A DNA stretch of 64,000 nt from positions 65,336 to 129,335 of the forward strand of contig JBCBKL010000008.1 in the NCBI GenBank assembly GCA_038521825.1, in the 5' to 3' direction. The notes below the pieces were generated by a model. The model did not search any database and was not told where the DNA came from. It was given only the letters and a program-made list of their open reading frames with translations. Source of the DNA: JBCBKL01 sp038521825. Its GTDB lineage: Bacteria; Pseudomonadota; Alphaproteobacteria; Rhodobacterales; Rhodobacteraceae. The position numbers and the translations under genes are program-made. Below, one piece after another: positions 7,546-15,872 of the stretch (the first letter of the stretch is position 1; every line of letters starts with the position of its first letter).

Positions 7546-10449
7546 CTACCCAAGCGCCTCGTCGCAGCGGCGGCAGACCCCAACATGCGTGTGGGCGCCT
7601 ACATCGGGCAGGATCTTCCAGCAGCGGTGGCACTTCTCGCCCTCGGCTCGCTCAAAGACCACACCAACGCCCTCAACCTCGGGCATCCGAAATGCCTCTG
7701 CCGGGGCCGGATCGCTGGTCACCGATATTCCGGAGGTGATGCAGATGTCGTCAAAGGCGATGGTTTTGAGCACCGCCTCGGTCTCGGCACTCACGTGAAC
7801 GACAGGGGCCGCTTCAAGCGATGCACCGATCACCTTGTCCGTCCGCTGAACCTCCAGCGCACCGGTCACAACACGCCGGACCCGACGGATCGCAGTCCAT
7901 TTCTCGGCCAGTGCATCGTCACGCCATGCCGCCGGGGTTTCCGGGATGTCGGTCAGATGGACCGAGCTGTCGTCGCCCGGGAACCGCTCCAGCCAGACCT
8001 CTTCCATCGTGAAGACAAGGATTGGAGCCAGCCAGGTGGTCAGGCGGTGGAACAACAAATCCAGGACCGTCCGCGCCGCACGCCGCCGTTCGGTATCACC
8101 ATCGCAATAAAGCGCATCCTTGCGGATGTCGAAATAGAACGCGCTCAGATCCACTGTGGCGAAGGTAAAGACGGCGGAAAACACCCCCTGAAAGTCGAAC
8201 GATTGGTACCCCGCGCGCACAACCTGATCGAGTTCCGCCAATCGGTGCAGCACCCAGCGTTCCAGTTCCGGCATGTCGGCCGGCTCCACCCGGTCAGCTT
8301 CGGAAAAGTCGGCGAGCGAACCCAGCATGAACCGCATGGTGTTACGCAGGCGGCGGTAGCTGTCGGCGGTGCCTTTCAGGATCTCGGGGCCGATCCGCTG
8401 GTCGGCGGTGTAATCGGTCTGCGCCACCCAGAGCCGCAGGATATCTGCGCCGTACTGTCTCACAACCTCATCCGGCACGATCGTGTTGCCCAATGACTTG
8501 GACATCTTCATACCCTTCTCGTCGAGCGTGAAGCCATGCGTGACGACGTTCCGATAGGGCGCGTGCCCTGTCGTACCGACCGATTGAAGAAGGGACGAGT
8601 GGAACCAGCCGCGGTGCTGGTCGGTGCCTTCCATATAGACATCGGCGATGCCATCCTCGGTGCCATCGTCGCGGTCGCGCAGGGTGAAAGCGTGGGTTGA
8701 TCCGGAATCGAACCAGACATCCAGAATGTCGGTCACCTGATCGTAGTCATCCGGGTTATAGTCGTTACCCAGGAACCGTTCCTTTGCACCGTCCTCGTAC
8801 CAGGCGTCGGCCCCTTCAGCCTCGAACGCCTCAACGATCCGTTGATTGATCTTTGGATCCCGCAGCAGGAAATCCGGATCGGTCGGCAGCGCGCCCTTTT
8901 TGGTGAAGCAGGTCAGCGGCACGCCCCAGGCCCGCTGGCGACTGAGCACCCAATCGGGCCGCGCCTCGATCATGGAATAGAGCCGGTTGCGCCCGGATTT
9001 CGGGGTCCAGTTGACATTGTCGATCTCGGTCAGGGCCCGCTCGCGGATGGTGGTCCCATGCGCGTTCTGGCCGTCGCCCACCGGTTTGTCGATGGCAGCA
9101 AACCATTGCGGCGTGTTGCGATAGATGACGGGGGCCTTGGACCGCCAGGAATGGGGATAGCTGTGCTTGATCTTGCCCCGGGCCAGCAGCCCGCCGACCT
9201 CGACAAGCTTGTCGATGATGGCAGCGTTCGCATTCCCTTCCTTACCGTTCGGCTTAAGGATTGCTTTACCGCCGAAGAATGGCAGGTCATCGCGGAACCG
9301 ACCATCGGGATTGACGTTGTAGGTGATGACGTCTTCGAGCATGCCCAGGTCGCGGTAGAGCTCAAACTCCTCCATCCCGTGGGACGGAGCGCAGTGGACA
9401 AAACCGGTCCCCTCCTCGTCGGTCACGAAATCGGCGGCGCGGAAATCGCGGATCTGATCCCATTCGCCTGCTGAATCAGCCGATCCGTTCAGCGGGTGGG
9501 TCAGCTTTATCTTGGCCAGATCATCTTGAGTGACATCGCAAAGGCGGCGATACATCGTCTCATCCAGTCGCGCCCGGCTCATCACGTCGGCAGCGAGTTT
9601 GTCCGCCAGAATGTAACGGTCCCCGATCCTTGCCCAGCACTCTTCAGGTCGACCGGTGATCTCATAGAGACCGTACGAAATGTCTTCCCCATAAACGACA
9701 GCCTTGTTCGAGGGCATCGTCCACGGTGTCGTAGTCCAGATCACCACAAAGGCGTTGTCGAGCGTCACATCGCCGGTCTCAACCACTCGAAACTTCACCC
9801 AGATCGTAAAGCTTTCCTTGTCATGATACTCGACCTCCGCTTCGGCCAGCGCCGTCTGTTCAACGGGCGACCACATCACGGGTTTTGAGCCCTGATAAAG
9901 CGTGCCATTCACCAGGAACTTCATGAATTCCTCGGCGATCACGCGTTCGGCATGGAAATCCATCGTGAGGTACGGATCCGCCCAGTTCCCGGTGATGCCA
10001 AGGCGTTTGAATTCCTCGCGCTGGATGTCGACCCAGCCTTCGGCAAATTTCCGGCATTCGGCGCGGAAGTCGTTGATTGGGACCTCATCCTTATTCTTGC
10101 CCTGCTTGCGGTATTGCTCTTCGATCTTCCATTCGATCGGCAGGCCGTGACAATCCCATCCTGGCACATAGCGGCTGTCGTAACCCATCATCTGGTGCGA
10201 CCGAACGATCATGTCCTTGATCGTCTTGTTCAGCGCGTGGCCGATATGCAGATGCCCGTTGGCGTAGGGCGGACCGTCATGAAGGGTGAAGGGCTCGCGG
10301 CCCTGCTTTTCGCGCAGGCGGTCATAGACGCCGATCCGTTCCCACCGGGCCAGCCAGTCAGGTTCGCGTCTGGGTAGCCCGGCCCGCATGGGGAAATCGG
10401 TCTTGGGCAGGTTCAGCGTGTCTTTATACTCGGGTGCGTCGGCGCTCAT
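7546..10449 (-). CDS. ileS: Isoleucyl-tRNA synthetase
   Basis: A 967-residue class I aminoacyl-tRNA synthetase that charges tRNA-Ile in the cytosol. The HIGH motif is at residues 68-71 within GHLHIGHALNK, the catalytic loop KMSKS appears in GMKMSKSLGNT, and the CP1 editing region lies between. The carboxyl end carries paired cysteines CHRC and CRRC of the zinc-binding tail seen in bacterial type enzymes. Length and motif order are normal. The gene is convergent with the hemP operon, 51 bases from it, and stands alone on its strand with about 190 bases of upstream sequence. Confidence 0.97.
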   Translation of the reverse strand: MSADAPEYKDTLNLPKTDFPMRAGLPRREPDWLARWERIGVYDRLREKQGREPFTLHDGPPYANGHLHIGHALNKTIKDMIVRSHQMMGYDSRYVPGWDCHGLPIEWKIEEQYRKQGKNKDEVPINDFRAECRKFAEGWVDIQREEFKRLGITGNWADPYLTMDFHAERVIAEEFMKFLVNGTLYQGSKPVMWSPVEQTALAEAEVEYHDKESFTIWVKFRVVETGDVTLDNAFVVIWTTTPWTMPSNKAVVYGEDISYGLYEITGRPEECWARIGDRYILADKLAADVMSRARLDETMYRRLCDVTQDDLAKIKLTHPLNGSADSAGEWDQIRDFRAADFVTDEEGTGFVHCAPSHGMEEFELYRDLGMLEDVITYNVNPDGRFRDDLPFFGGKAILKPNGKEGNANAAIIDKLVEVGGLLARGKIKHSYPHSWRSKAPVIYRNTPQWFAAIDKPVGDGQNAHGTTIRERALTEIDNVNWTPKSGRNRLYSMIEARPDWVLSRQRAWGVPLTCFTKKGALPTDPDFLLRDPKINQRIVEAFEAEGADAWYEDGAKERFLGNDYNPDDYDQVTDILDVWFDSGSTHAFTLRDRDDGTEDGIADVYMEGTDQHRGWFHSSLLQSVGTTGHAPYRNVVTHGFTLDEKGMKMSKSLGNTIVPDEVVRQYGADILRLWVAQTDYTADQRIGPEILKGTADSYRRLRNTMRFMLGSLADFSEADRVEPADMPELERWVLHRLAELDQVVRAGYQSFDFQGVFSAVFTFATVDLSAFYFDIRKDALYCDGDTERRRAARTVLDLLFHRLTTWLAPILVFTMEEVWLERFPGDDSSVHLTDIPETPAAWRDDALAEKWTAIRRVRRVVTGALEVQRTDKVIGASLEAAPVVHVSAETEAVLKTIAFDDICITSGISVTSDPAPAEAFRMPEVEGVGVVFERAEGEKCHRCWKILPDVGAHTHVGVCRRCDEALG

Positions 10450-10638
10450 CTTTGGCGTCCCTCAGATACGGTCTGTTCTGGATCAGGTCGGTGCGTTTGG
10501 TCATACACCTTGGCCCGGCGTCTCAACGGATCAGAGCGCCGGGTTGATAATTCGAATAATGATCGCGAATGCGCGCAACATGACGCGGGTTATAGGGCCG
10601 GTCCTAAGGGGTAACAAGCCCCCTGCCCCGACGCGATT

Positions 10639-11103
10639 TCAGCCGAAAGACAGCCCTGCTTCGGGGTCGCGCAAGGCCTGCAGGCGCCGCGCTGCATGGA
10701 TCGCGAATTTCTGAACCATGACCTTGCGGCGGGCCGGTTTTAGCTTGTCTTCTTCGGCCATCCGCACGATCTCGGCATCATAGCTGTCGGCAATCATCAG
10801 GCCGGTTTCAAGCGGCAGCAGCTCTGTTGGAAAGGCATCGTCCACCGCCCAAAAGAAGCGGTCGCACCATTCCAGATATCCCTGCCATTTGTGATCAGAC
10901 TGGTAGTCGGCGCGGGACGATTTGCATTCAACGACCCAAAGCTCGCCCTTCGGACCAAGCGCCAGTACATCGACACGCAGGCCACGGGACGGAACAAACT
11001 CATCGATGCACACCATGCCGTGGCTCGAAAGGTGTCGCATGACGCCCCGGGCCAGTATCTGGCCGGGCAGCAGATCTGTCTGTGCGGGTTCCGAAAATAA
11101 CAT
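10639..11103 (-). CDS. mmcB: MmcB-type DNA repair protein (PD-(D/E)XK nuclease-like fold)
   Basis: A 154-residue protein from MLFSEPAQTD. The pattern RVDVLALGP then LWVVECKSS gives the D and ExK of a PD-(D/E)XK nuclease-like core, and the tail has a conserved basic stretch PARRKVMVQKF. The family (formerly DUF322) includes Caulobacter MmcB, a damage-inducible protein tied to mitomycin resistance. I chose ATG 11103 because the frame further upstream has no family character and overlaps the divergent promoter. GGAG lies very close to this ATG, so a slightly different start remains possible. No LexA box was identified. Confidence 0.75.
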   Translation of the reverse strand: MLFSEPAQTDLLPGQILARGVMRHLSSHGMVCIDEFVPSRGLRVDVLALGPKGELWVVECKSSRADYQSDHKWQGYLEWCDRFFWAVDDAFPTELLPLETGLMIADSYDAEIVRMAEEDKLKPARRKVMVQKFAIHAARRLQALRDPEAGLSFG

Positions 11104-11151
11104 GCTCCGAATATGAACAATCCATGAACATTTGCAAGCAACGAACGGCCC

Positions 11152-11188
11152 TTGACATAATACCATATGGTATCCCATAAATGATACC
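11152..11188 (+). promoter_or_regulatory. Promoter and ArsR-type operator of the cupin-arsR-AHSA1 operon
   Basis: A consensus -35 TTGACA lies at 11152-11157. A -10-like CATAAA follows 18 bases later at 11176-11181. Between them is the perfect 14-base palindrome ATACCATATGGTAT (11160-11173), and a further half-site GATACC lies at 11183-11188, giving three TACC/GGTA units. An operator in the spacer would block RNA polymerase, as usual for ArsR repressors. The ArsR gene of the same operon is the obvious binder, so autoregulation is likely. Confidence 0.65.
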
Positions 11189-11213
11189 GAAAGGTTTTAT
11201 TATGGAGGTATTG

Positions 11214-11621
11214 ATGCTCAAACAGCTGACCGTGACACTCATGCTGACCGGTCCGGCCGCTGCCCAGCCGGAAATCACGCTGGTCTCGCCCGATGCTTGG
11301 GACTTTGAAACGACGCCGGAAGGTGTGGGATTTGCCGCGCTGGACGGCGATCGATTTGCGGAGCCCTACAGCGCCATGGTTCGCCTGCCCGCTGGCACGG
11401 TCAGCCCGCTTCACCTCAAATCGGCGGACATGATCGGGGTCATGATCGAGGGTACGATGACCCATACGCGGGCCAATCAACCGGCCGAACCCATTGGACC
11501 CGGTGCGTTCTACCGAATCCCAGCAGGACTCGCGCATGTATCATCATGTATCTCTGACGTGCCCTGTGTCACTTTCCTCTATCAAGATGGCGCGTTCGAC
11601 TTCGTGCCGATTACGCAATGA
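11214..11621 (+). CDS. Exported cupin-domain protein
   Basis: A 135-residue protein beginning MLKQLTVTLMLTGPAAAQPE, a short Sec signal with cleavage after AAA or AAAQ. I chose ATG 11214 because GGAGGT lies four bases before it; the ATG at 11181 lies in the promoter. The mature part is a single cupin barrel with a metal-type block PLHLKSADMIGVMIEGTMTHT and a second block GPGAFYRIPAGLAHVSSC. The histidine count is lower than in classical germin-like cupins. Two cysteines near the end could form a disulfide. It is the first gene of an operon with ArsR and AHSA1 genes and overlaps arsR by four bases. The substrate is unknown. Confidence 0.75.
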   Translation: MLKQLTVTLMLTGPAAAQPEITLVSPDAWDFETTPEGVGFAALDGDRFAEPYSAMVRLPAGTVSPLHLKSADMIGVMIEGTMTHTRANQPAEPIGPGAFYRIPAGLAHVSSCISDVPCVTFLYQDGAFDFVPITQ

Positions 11622-11941
11622 CCGCGCTGCAACCGGCCTTTCGGGCCCTCGCCGATCCCACCCGAAGAGATATCCTGCGTCTGCTTAGCGCATCGGACAT
11701 GACGGTCGGCCAAGTCGCGGGCAAGTTCCAGATGACCCGGGCAGCCGTGAAAAAGCATCTGGTCATCCTGGAAGAAGGCGACCTGATCGCCACCCGACGA
11801 TCCGGACGCGAGACAATCAACAGCCTCAATGCGCAGGCGCTGCGCCCCGTCTTTGACTGGATCGGTTACTTCGACCGGTTCTGGGATGACCGCCTGTCCG
11901 ATCTGAAATCCACACTCGAAAATGGGGAGACCCCGGAATGA
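11618..11941 (+). CDS. ArsR-family transcriptional repressor (first ArsR-AHSA1 pair)
   Basis: A 107-residue winged-helix protein. The block ALADPTRRDILRLLSASDMTV and the recognition helix MTRAAVKKHLVILEEGDLI are typical of ArsR members paired with AHSA1 proteins. The metal-binding CVC motif of the arsenic sensors is absent, so it probably responds to an organic ligand or to its partner. ATGA overlaps link it to both neighbours. The palindromic operator at 11160-11173 is its likely target. Confidence 0.88.
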   Translation: MTALQPAFRALADPTRRDILRLLSASDMTVGQVAGKFQMTRAAVKKHLVILEEGDLIATRRSGRETINSLNAQALRPVFDWIGYFDRFWDDRLSDLKSTLENGETPE

Positions 11942-12354
11942 CCACCCAAACGATCCGCAAATCCATCTTTCTGGCGGCCGACCCGACAAAGGTCTGGGAT
12001 CACCTGACCAAATCCGAACTGCTGGAAAAGTGGTTTCACCCATCCGAAGCTGATCTGGCCGAGGGGGAGGAATACACCCTGCTTGCTGAACGCGGCGGCG
12101 ACCGCATGTGTTGGGGTAAGGTCGAGGCGATGGATCCCGTGACCTACATGAGATGGGCCTTCACGGTGAAACCGCTCAACGGCCACATGACTCATGTCGA
12201 ATGGCGGCTCGCCCCGGTCAATGGCGGGACAAGCCTGACGCTCGAACACTCCGGATTGCCCGACGGAGCCGAGCGGTTCGGTCTGGTTCTGGCTCTCGAT
12301 GAGGGCTGGCATGGCTTCGTGGGTGCCTTGCAGAAACTGGCGAACCAGGGCTGA
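11938..12354 (+). CDS. SRPBCC/AHSA1-domain protein (first pair)
   Basis: A 138-residue START-like helix-grip protein. It opens with the family pattern RKSIFLAADPTKVWDHLTK followed by LEKWFHPSEA, and closes with HGFVGALQKLAN. Such proteins have a deep hydrophobic pocket and often accompany ArsR regulators. The ligand is unknown. It overlaps arsR by four bases. An 18-base GC hairpin with a GCAA loop follows the stop at 12364-12381. Confidence 0.82.
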   Translation: MTTQTIRKSIFLAADPTKVWDHLTKSELLEKWFHPSEADLAEGEEYTLLAERGGDRMCWGKVEAMDPVTYMRWAFTVKPLNGHMTHVEWRLAPVNGGTSLTLEHSGLPDGAERFGLVLALDEGWHGFVGALQKLANQG

Positions 12355-12363
12355 GCGAACCGC

Positions 12364-12381
12364 CGGCGGCGCAAGCCGCCG
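12364..12381. terminator. Short GC hairpin between convergent genes
   Basis: CGGCGGC and GCCGCCG form a perfect 7-bp stem around a GCAA tetraloop, between the stops of the AHSA1 gene and the convergent membrane protein gene. There is no T run on either side, so it would be at most a weak or Rho-assisted terminator. Confidence 0.35.
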
Positions 12382-12390
12382 CCGACCCAT

Positions 12391-13149
12391 TCATTGTGTT
12401 GTCATCGCCTTCGTCACGACGAAGGGCTTGCTTTCGATCAGATTGAGGTACTTGCGCAGGCGAACGTCCGGCGGCAGAGCGGTGCGATCATCGCACAGTT
12501 CTTGCTGGACCAGCTTGGCTTCTGGCGTGAAGGGGACACCGCAGCTCTCGAACACCTCTTGCGGCAGATAGACAACGTGGCGGCGCAGTGTCACAGCCAG
12601 GCTGCGCTCGACAGGCCGAAACTTGGCCTCGCCACCCTCGTTGACCCACGCCTCACTGGTTTCGATCAGTGAAGCGCTTACGGTGCAAACCCGCTCGCCT
12701 AATGCCATAGAGCGGGCCATCAGGCACTCGCAATCTTCTGGGTTCTGATAGGTGAATTCGTTGCTCATCAGGCTGGACGCGCTGCCAACAAAGGTCAGGC
12801 CGCTGCTGCGCACCACATCTTCGGCCTTTTTCGCTTCGAGCAGCCCCATCTGCTCGGCCAACTCCGCGGACCAAGCGACAATCCGTTGCGCGCGGTTGAA
12901 ATAGAATTCGGATTTCGGAACGTTTTCCAACACGTCCGCGGACACAACCGCATTGCAGATGCGCGAAATCGAGCCGCGCTCGTTGGGCAGCACTACAATA
13001 TCGCCCGCCGAAAGTGGTTCAGCCTCGACCGGGCGGGCAAAGGCGTTGGCCGCGATGATGTCCTTTCGGGTAATATCGCTGATCAAGTAGTACGCAGCAC
13101 CCCCGATCACCATGAAAACTGCGGCGATCTTGATTTCTCTCCAAAACAT
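12391..13149 (-). CDS. Membrane-anchored protein of unknown function (252 aa)
   Basis: From MFWREIKIAAVF the protein has one transmembrane segment at about residues 8-26, then a roughly 220-residue domain expected outside the cytoplasm. That domain contains paired cysteines (CECL, plus C in RICNAV, RVCTV, ESCGVPF and ELCDD). I recognise no family. The frame stays open to an ATG at 13209, but that extension overlaps the preceding small secreted-peptide gene in another reading frame. The later start leaves an eight-base gap to that gene. Both genes are probably co-transcribed. If the upstream peptide is not real, 13209 becomes the better start. Confidence 0.62.
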   Translation of the reverse strand: MFWREIKIAAVFMVIGGAAYYLISDITRKDIIAANAFARPVEAEPLSAGDIVVLPNERGSISRICNAVVSADVLENVPKSEFYFNRAQRIVAWSAELAEQMGLLEAKKAEDVVRSSGLTFVGSASSLMSNEFTYQNPEDCECLMARSMALGERVCTVSASLIETSEAWVNEGGEAKFRPVERSLAVTLRRHVVYLPQEVFESCGVPFTPEAKLVQQELCDDRTALPPDVRLRKYLNLIESKPFVVTKAMTTQ

Positions 13150-13157
13150 CGGACTGG

Positions 13158-13277
13158 CTACTTGGAGCAGCAGATTTTGCCACCGCACGGAAAGTGTGTG
13201 CTTGGGCATTTGGGCGGATCATCCTGAGCAGAGGCGCTGGCAGCGACAAGGCTCAGAACAACAACAAGACGTTTCAT
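13158..13277 (-). CDS. Tiny secreted Cys-rich peptide (39 aa)
   Basis: The frame reads MKRLVVVLSLVAASASAQDD, a perfect Sec signal peptide, followed by a mature stretch of about 21 residues rich in Pro, Lys and Cys (C at 24, 31, 36 and 37). A GGAGG site lies six bases before the ATG. The stop is eight bases before the downstream membrane protein gene. It is too short for most gene callers. Four cysteines in so short a mature part suggest disulfide or metal binding. No family is recognised. Confidence 0.5.
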   Translation of the reverse strand: MKRLVVVLSLVAASASAQDDPPKCPSTHFPCGGKICCSK

Positions 13278-13415
13278 TCATTGCCTCCGAATCAAAAAAA
13301 CTTTTTGAATAGAACGACGTTACCACAATAACGCGAAGCCGGCAGGTAAGGAGAACCTTGCCCATGTGCCGTCGGCAAAGCATGGTGCGGAAGTGAGCAT
13401 TGAGGGAGAGTAATT

Positions 13416-14045
13416 GTGCCTTTCGATCTTTGGCTGGCCTTTGTGGCCGCCTCCACTGCGTTGCTTTTGATACCCGGTCCCACGGTTCTTCTCGTCCTCA
13501 GCTACGCTCTGTCAAAGGGGCGCAGCGTCGCCGTCGCTTCGGCCGCTGGCGTGGCCGTTGGGGATCTCATCGCAATGACGGCATCGCTTGCCGGTCTGGG
13601 CGCGCTGGTTCTTGCATCGGCCACATTGTTCACTGTCCTGAAATGGGCGGGCGCGGTCTATCTTGTCTGGTTGGGATACAAGCTCATCCGGTCCGCACCG
13701 ACCAAGGGCCTTTCTATCCCAAGCACCGATGTAACCGCCCGCGGGGTATTTGGGCACACCATGGCCGTGACAGCGCTCAACCCGAAATCCATCGCGTTCT
13801 TCATCGCCTTTGTGCCCCAGTTCATCAGGGCGGACGCACCGCTCATGCCACAATTCAGTATCCTGATCGCAACGTTCGTGGCCCTCGCCGCCCTGAACGC
13901 GCTGGCCTATGCCATGCTGGCGGATCGGATGCGCGTGATGGTGGGCCGCCCCTCTGTCATCACGTGGCTGACGCGCGCGGGTGGGGCCACGCTGATCGGC
14001 ATGGGCGTGCTAACCGCAACGTTGCGCCGCGCGACTTCGGCCTAG
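13416..14045 (+). CDS. LysE/RhtB-family amino-acid exporter
   Basis: A 209-residue inner-membrane protein with five to six hydrophobic segments. The amino end LIPGPTVLLVLSYALSKGR is the conserved LysE/RhtB block, and TALNPKSIAFFIAFVPQFI is the second conserved block with the NPK motif. Members export amino acids or homoserine lactones; the substrate here cannot be told. The start is GTG with GGGAGAG upstream. The stop overlaps the end of the convergent DsbA-like gene by four bases. Confidence 0.85.
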   Translation: MPFDLWLAFVAASTALLLIPGPTVLLVLSYALSKGRSVAVASAAGVAVGDLIAMTASLAGLGALVLASATLFTVLKWAGAVYLVWLGYKLIRSAPTKGLSIPSTDVTARGVFGHTMAVTALNPKSIAFFIAFVPQFIRADAPLMPQFSILIATFVALAALNALAYAMLADRMRVMVGRPSVITWLTRAGGATLIGMGVLTATLRRATSA

Positions 14046-14758
14046 GCGGAGGCGATCAGCCGGTCGATGGCATCCTCGTCAAGCTCGCCCAGAACGACCT
14101 TGCGCCCTATGACCAGCCCGGGTGTGGCGAAGATGCCTAGCCTTTTGGCGGCGGCTTCGCTCTCCATGAGCCGTTCGGCAACCGCTGCACCGCCCATGTC
14201 GGCCATCAACCGGGCACCATCGAGGCCCGCGCTGGCGGCCACTGACCCCATGTGCCTCGCCGTTGGACGGAAGGACGCCTGCACCAGCGCCCGCTGAAAC
14301 GGCGCATACTTGCCCTGGAGGTCCGCCGCGACGCCCGCCTTTGCGGCAATCACCGAAGACGGGCCAAGCAGTGGCAATTCGTGCCAGCGCAGATGCATCC
14401 GGGTCTGATCCCGCGCCGCCATGCGTACGGTCAGACCGCGGCAGAACGGACAGAAGAAATCCGAGAAAACAGCAACGGGTGCGTGTCCATCTAGCACCGG
14501 ACCAAACAGCACATCGTCCAAGCGGCGCGCAGGCAACGGCGGGGTGGTTTCAAGGCCCGCAGCTTGATCCAGACCCATGAAAACGGCATCCGAGGCAGAC
14601 CCGCTGAACCCGCCGGCAACCGCCGATTGCCAACCGGGCGCACCGCGGATCGGTTCGAAGTCTAAACGTGGCCCGACCACCCCAAATCGCTGCCAGGCCG
14701 CGGCCAGAATAAACAGCCCGCCGCCCAACATCAGGATCCTACGTCGGTTCCGCCGCAT
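14042..14758 (-). CDS. DsbA-like thiol oxidoreductase, membrane anchored or exported
   Basis: A 238-residue protein with an N-terminal basic and hydrophobic segment (MRRNRRRILMLGGGLFILAA) acting as a signal or anchor. The thioredoxin-fold domain carries the redox motif CPFC in FSDFFCPFCRGLTVRM and a late cis-Pro region IFATPGLVIG. It resembles Com1/DsbA-type periplasmic oxidoreductases. GGAGGAAGC directly precedes the chosen ATG; an upstream in-frame ATG lacks such a site. The likely role is disulfide formation or exchange in the periplasm. Confidence 0.8.
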   Translation of the reverse strand: MRRNRRRILMLGGGLFILAAAWQRFGVVGPRLDFEPIRGAPGWQSAVAGGFSGSASDAVFMGLDQAAGLETTPPLPARRLDDVLFGPVLDGHAPVAVFSDFFCPFCRGLTVRMAARDQTRMHLRWHELPLLGPSSVIAAKAGVAADLQGKYAPFQRALVQASFRPTARHMGSVAASAGLDGARLMADMGGAAVAERLMESEAAAKRLGIFATPGLVIGRKVVLGELDEDAIDRLIASA

Positions 14759-14833
14759 GCTTCCTCCTATTTCACTTGCCATCCCGCGATCCATTCGTAT
14801 TTCCTGCGCGCGGTCAACTGATCAGGAGCGTAC

Positions 14834-15376
14834 ATGCAACCGCGCAAAGCCACCGTGCAGGATTACATCCGCACCATCGTCGATTTCCCGCATGAAGGTA
14901 TCATGTTTCGCGACGTGACAACCTTGTTTGCCGATCCGCGCGGGTTCCGGATGGCCATCGACCAGATGCTGCATCCCTATGCCGGCATGCGGATCGACAA
15001 GGTGGTCGGGCTTGAGGCACGCGGTTTTATCCTGGGCGGCGCTATCGCACACCAACTGTCGATCGGGTTCGTTCCGATACGCAAGAAAGGCAAGCTGCCA
15101 GGGGCCACGATCAGCCAGGCCTATACACTCGAATACGGCGAGGCCGTGGTGGAAGTGCATGACGACGCCATCGATGCGGGCGAAAAGGTTCTGCTGGTCG
15201 ATGACCTGCTGGCCACGGGCGGCACAGCCGAAGCTGGTATCAAGCTGGTCGAGCGTCTGGGCGGCGAGATCATAAGCTGTTCGTTCATCATCGACCTGCC
15301 GGATCTAGGCGGGCGAAAGCGGCTCGAGGGCCTTGGGATGGACGTCCAGGCCCTCTGCGCGTTCGACGGGGAGTAA
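14834..15376 (+). CDS. apt: Adenine phosphoribosyltransferase
   Basis: A 180-residue cytosolic enzyme that converts adenine and PRPP to AMP. The PRPP-binding motif VLLVDDLLATGGTAEA, the VGLEARGFILG block and the flexible-loop region RKKGKLPG are all present. Length is normal. It follows the divergent DsbA-like gene by 75 bases and is convergent with the AHSA1 gene, one base from its stop. Confidence 0.96.
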   Translation: MQPRKATVQDYIRTIVDFPHEGIMFRDVTTLFADPRGFRMAIDQMLHPYAGMRIDKVVGLEARGFILGGAIAHQLSIGFVPIRKKGKLPGATISQAYTLEYGEAVVEVHDDAIDAGEKVLLVDDLLATGGTAEAGIKLVERLGGEIISCSFIIDLPDLGGRKRLEGLGMDVQALCAFDGE

Positions 15377-15377
15377 G

Positions 15378-15872
15378 TCAGGCCTGAAGTTCGGCGAGCA
15401 CCTCTGCCAGAATGTCCATCCCTGAACCCCAGCCCTGGTCCAGACCGGCCATCGCGCCCGCAAAACAGTCAATCTCGGCCTGGCTCGCCTCGTACGGCTG
15501 CCATGTGAGGCGCAGTTTCGTCTGATCGCCGTCTGGTTTAAACGTGACCGTGGTCAACAGAACACGCGGCCAATCGGGCATCATCGGGTTGGCTGAGACG
15601 GTCCAGTTTTCGTCCGTCATCGAATGCAGCCAGACCAGTTTTTCCGGCTCGATCACCTCGAGATACTCCATCCGCTCGCGTTGACCGCCATTGCCCCACT
15701 TCATCTCGTTGCGCCAGACGCCGCCCGGCTTGACTGACAATTCATGAACGATCGTTTCGACATTCGGCCCATACCAACGGGCCAGAAGCGTAGGGTCAGT
15801 CCAGGCACGCCAAACCAGCTCTCTCGGGGCGTCAAAAACCCGCTCAAGGACAAATATAGTTGAGTCAGTCAT
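15378..15872 (-). CDS. SRPBCC/AHSA1-domain protein (second pair)
   Basis: A 164-residue START-like protein with the classical opening ERVFDAPRELVWRAWTDP and LLARWYGPNVETI, and the late WxxGMDILAEVL helix. I chose MTDSTIFV because an AAGGA site lies nine bases upstream; this start overlaps the ArsR stop by eight bases. AHSA1 proteins of this subfamily often travel with an ArsR repressor and have unknown ligands. It is closer to the common environmental type than the first pair in this window. Confidence 0.85.
   Translation of the reverse strand: MTDSTIFVLERVFDAPRELVWRAWTDPTLLARWYGPNVETIVHELSVKPGGVWRNEMKWGNGGQRERMEYLEVIEPEKLVWLHSMTDENWTVSANPMMPDWPRVLLTTVTFKPDGDQTKLRLTWQPYEASQAEIDCFAGAMAGLDQGWGSGMDILAEVLAELQA

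Noticed and set aside
12364..12381. Efficient bidirectional terminator at the short GC hairpin
   Set aside because: There is no T run on either side, so only a weak role is given.
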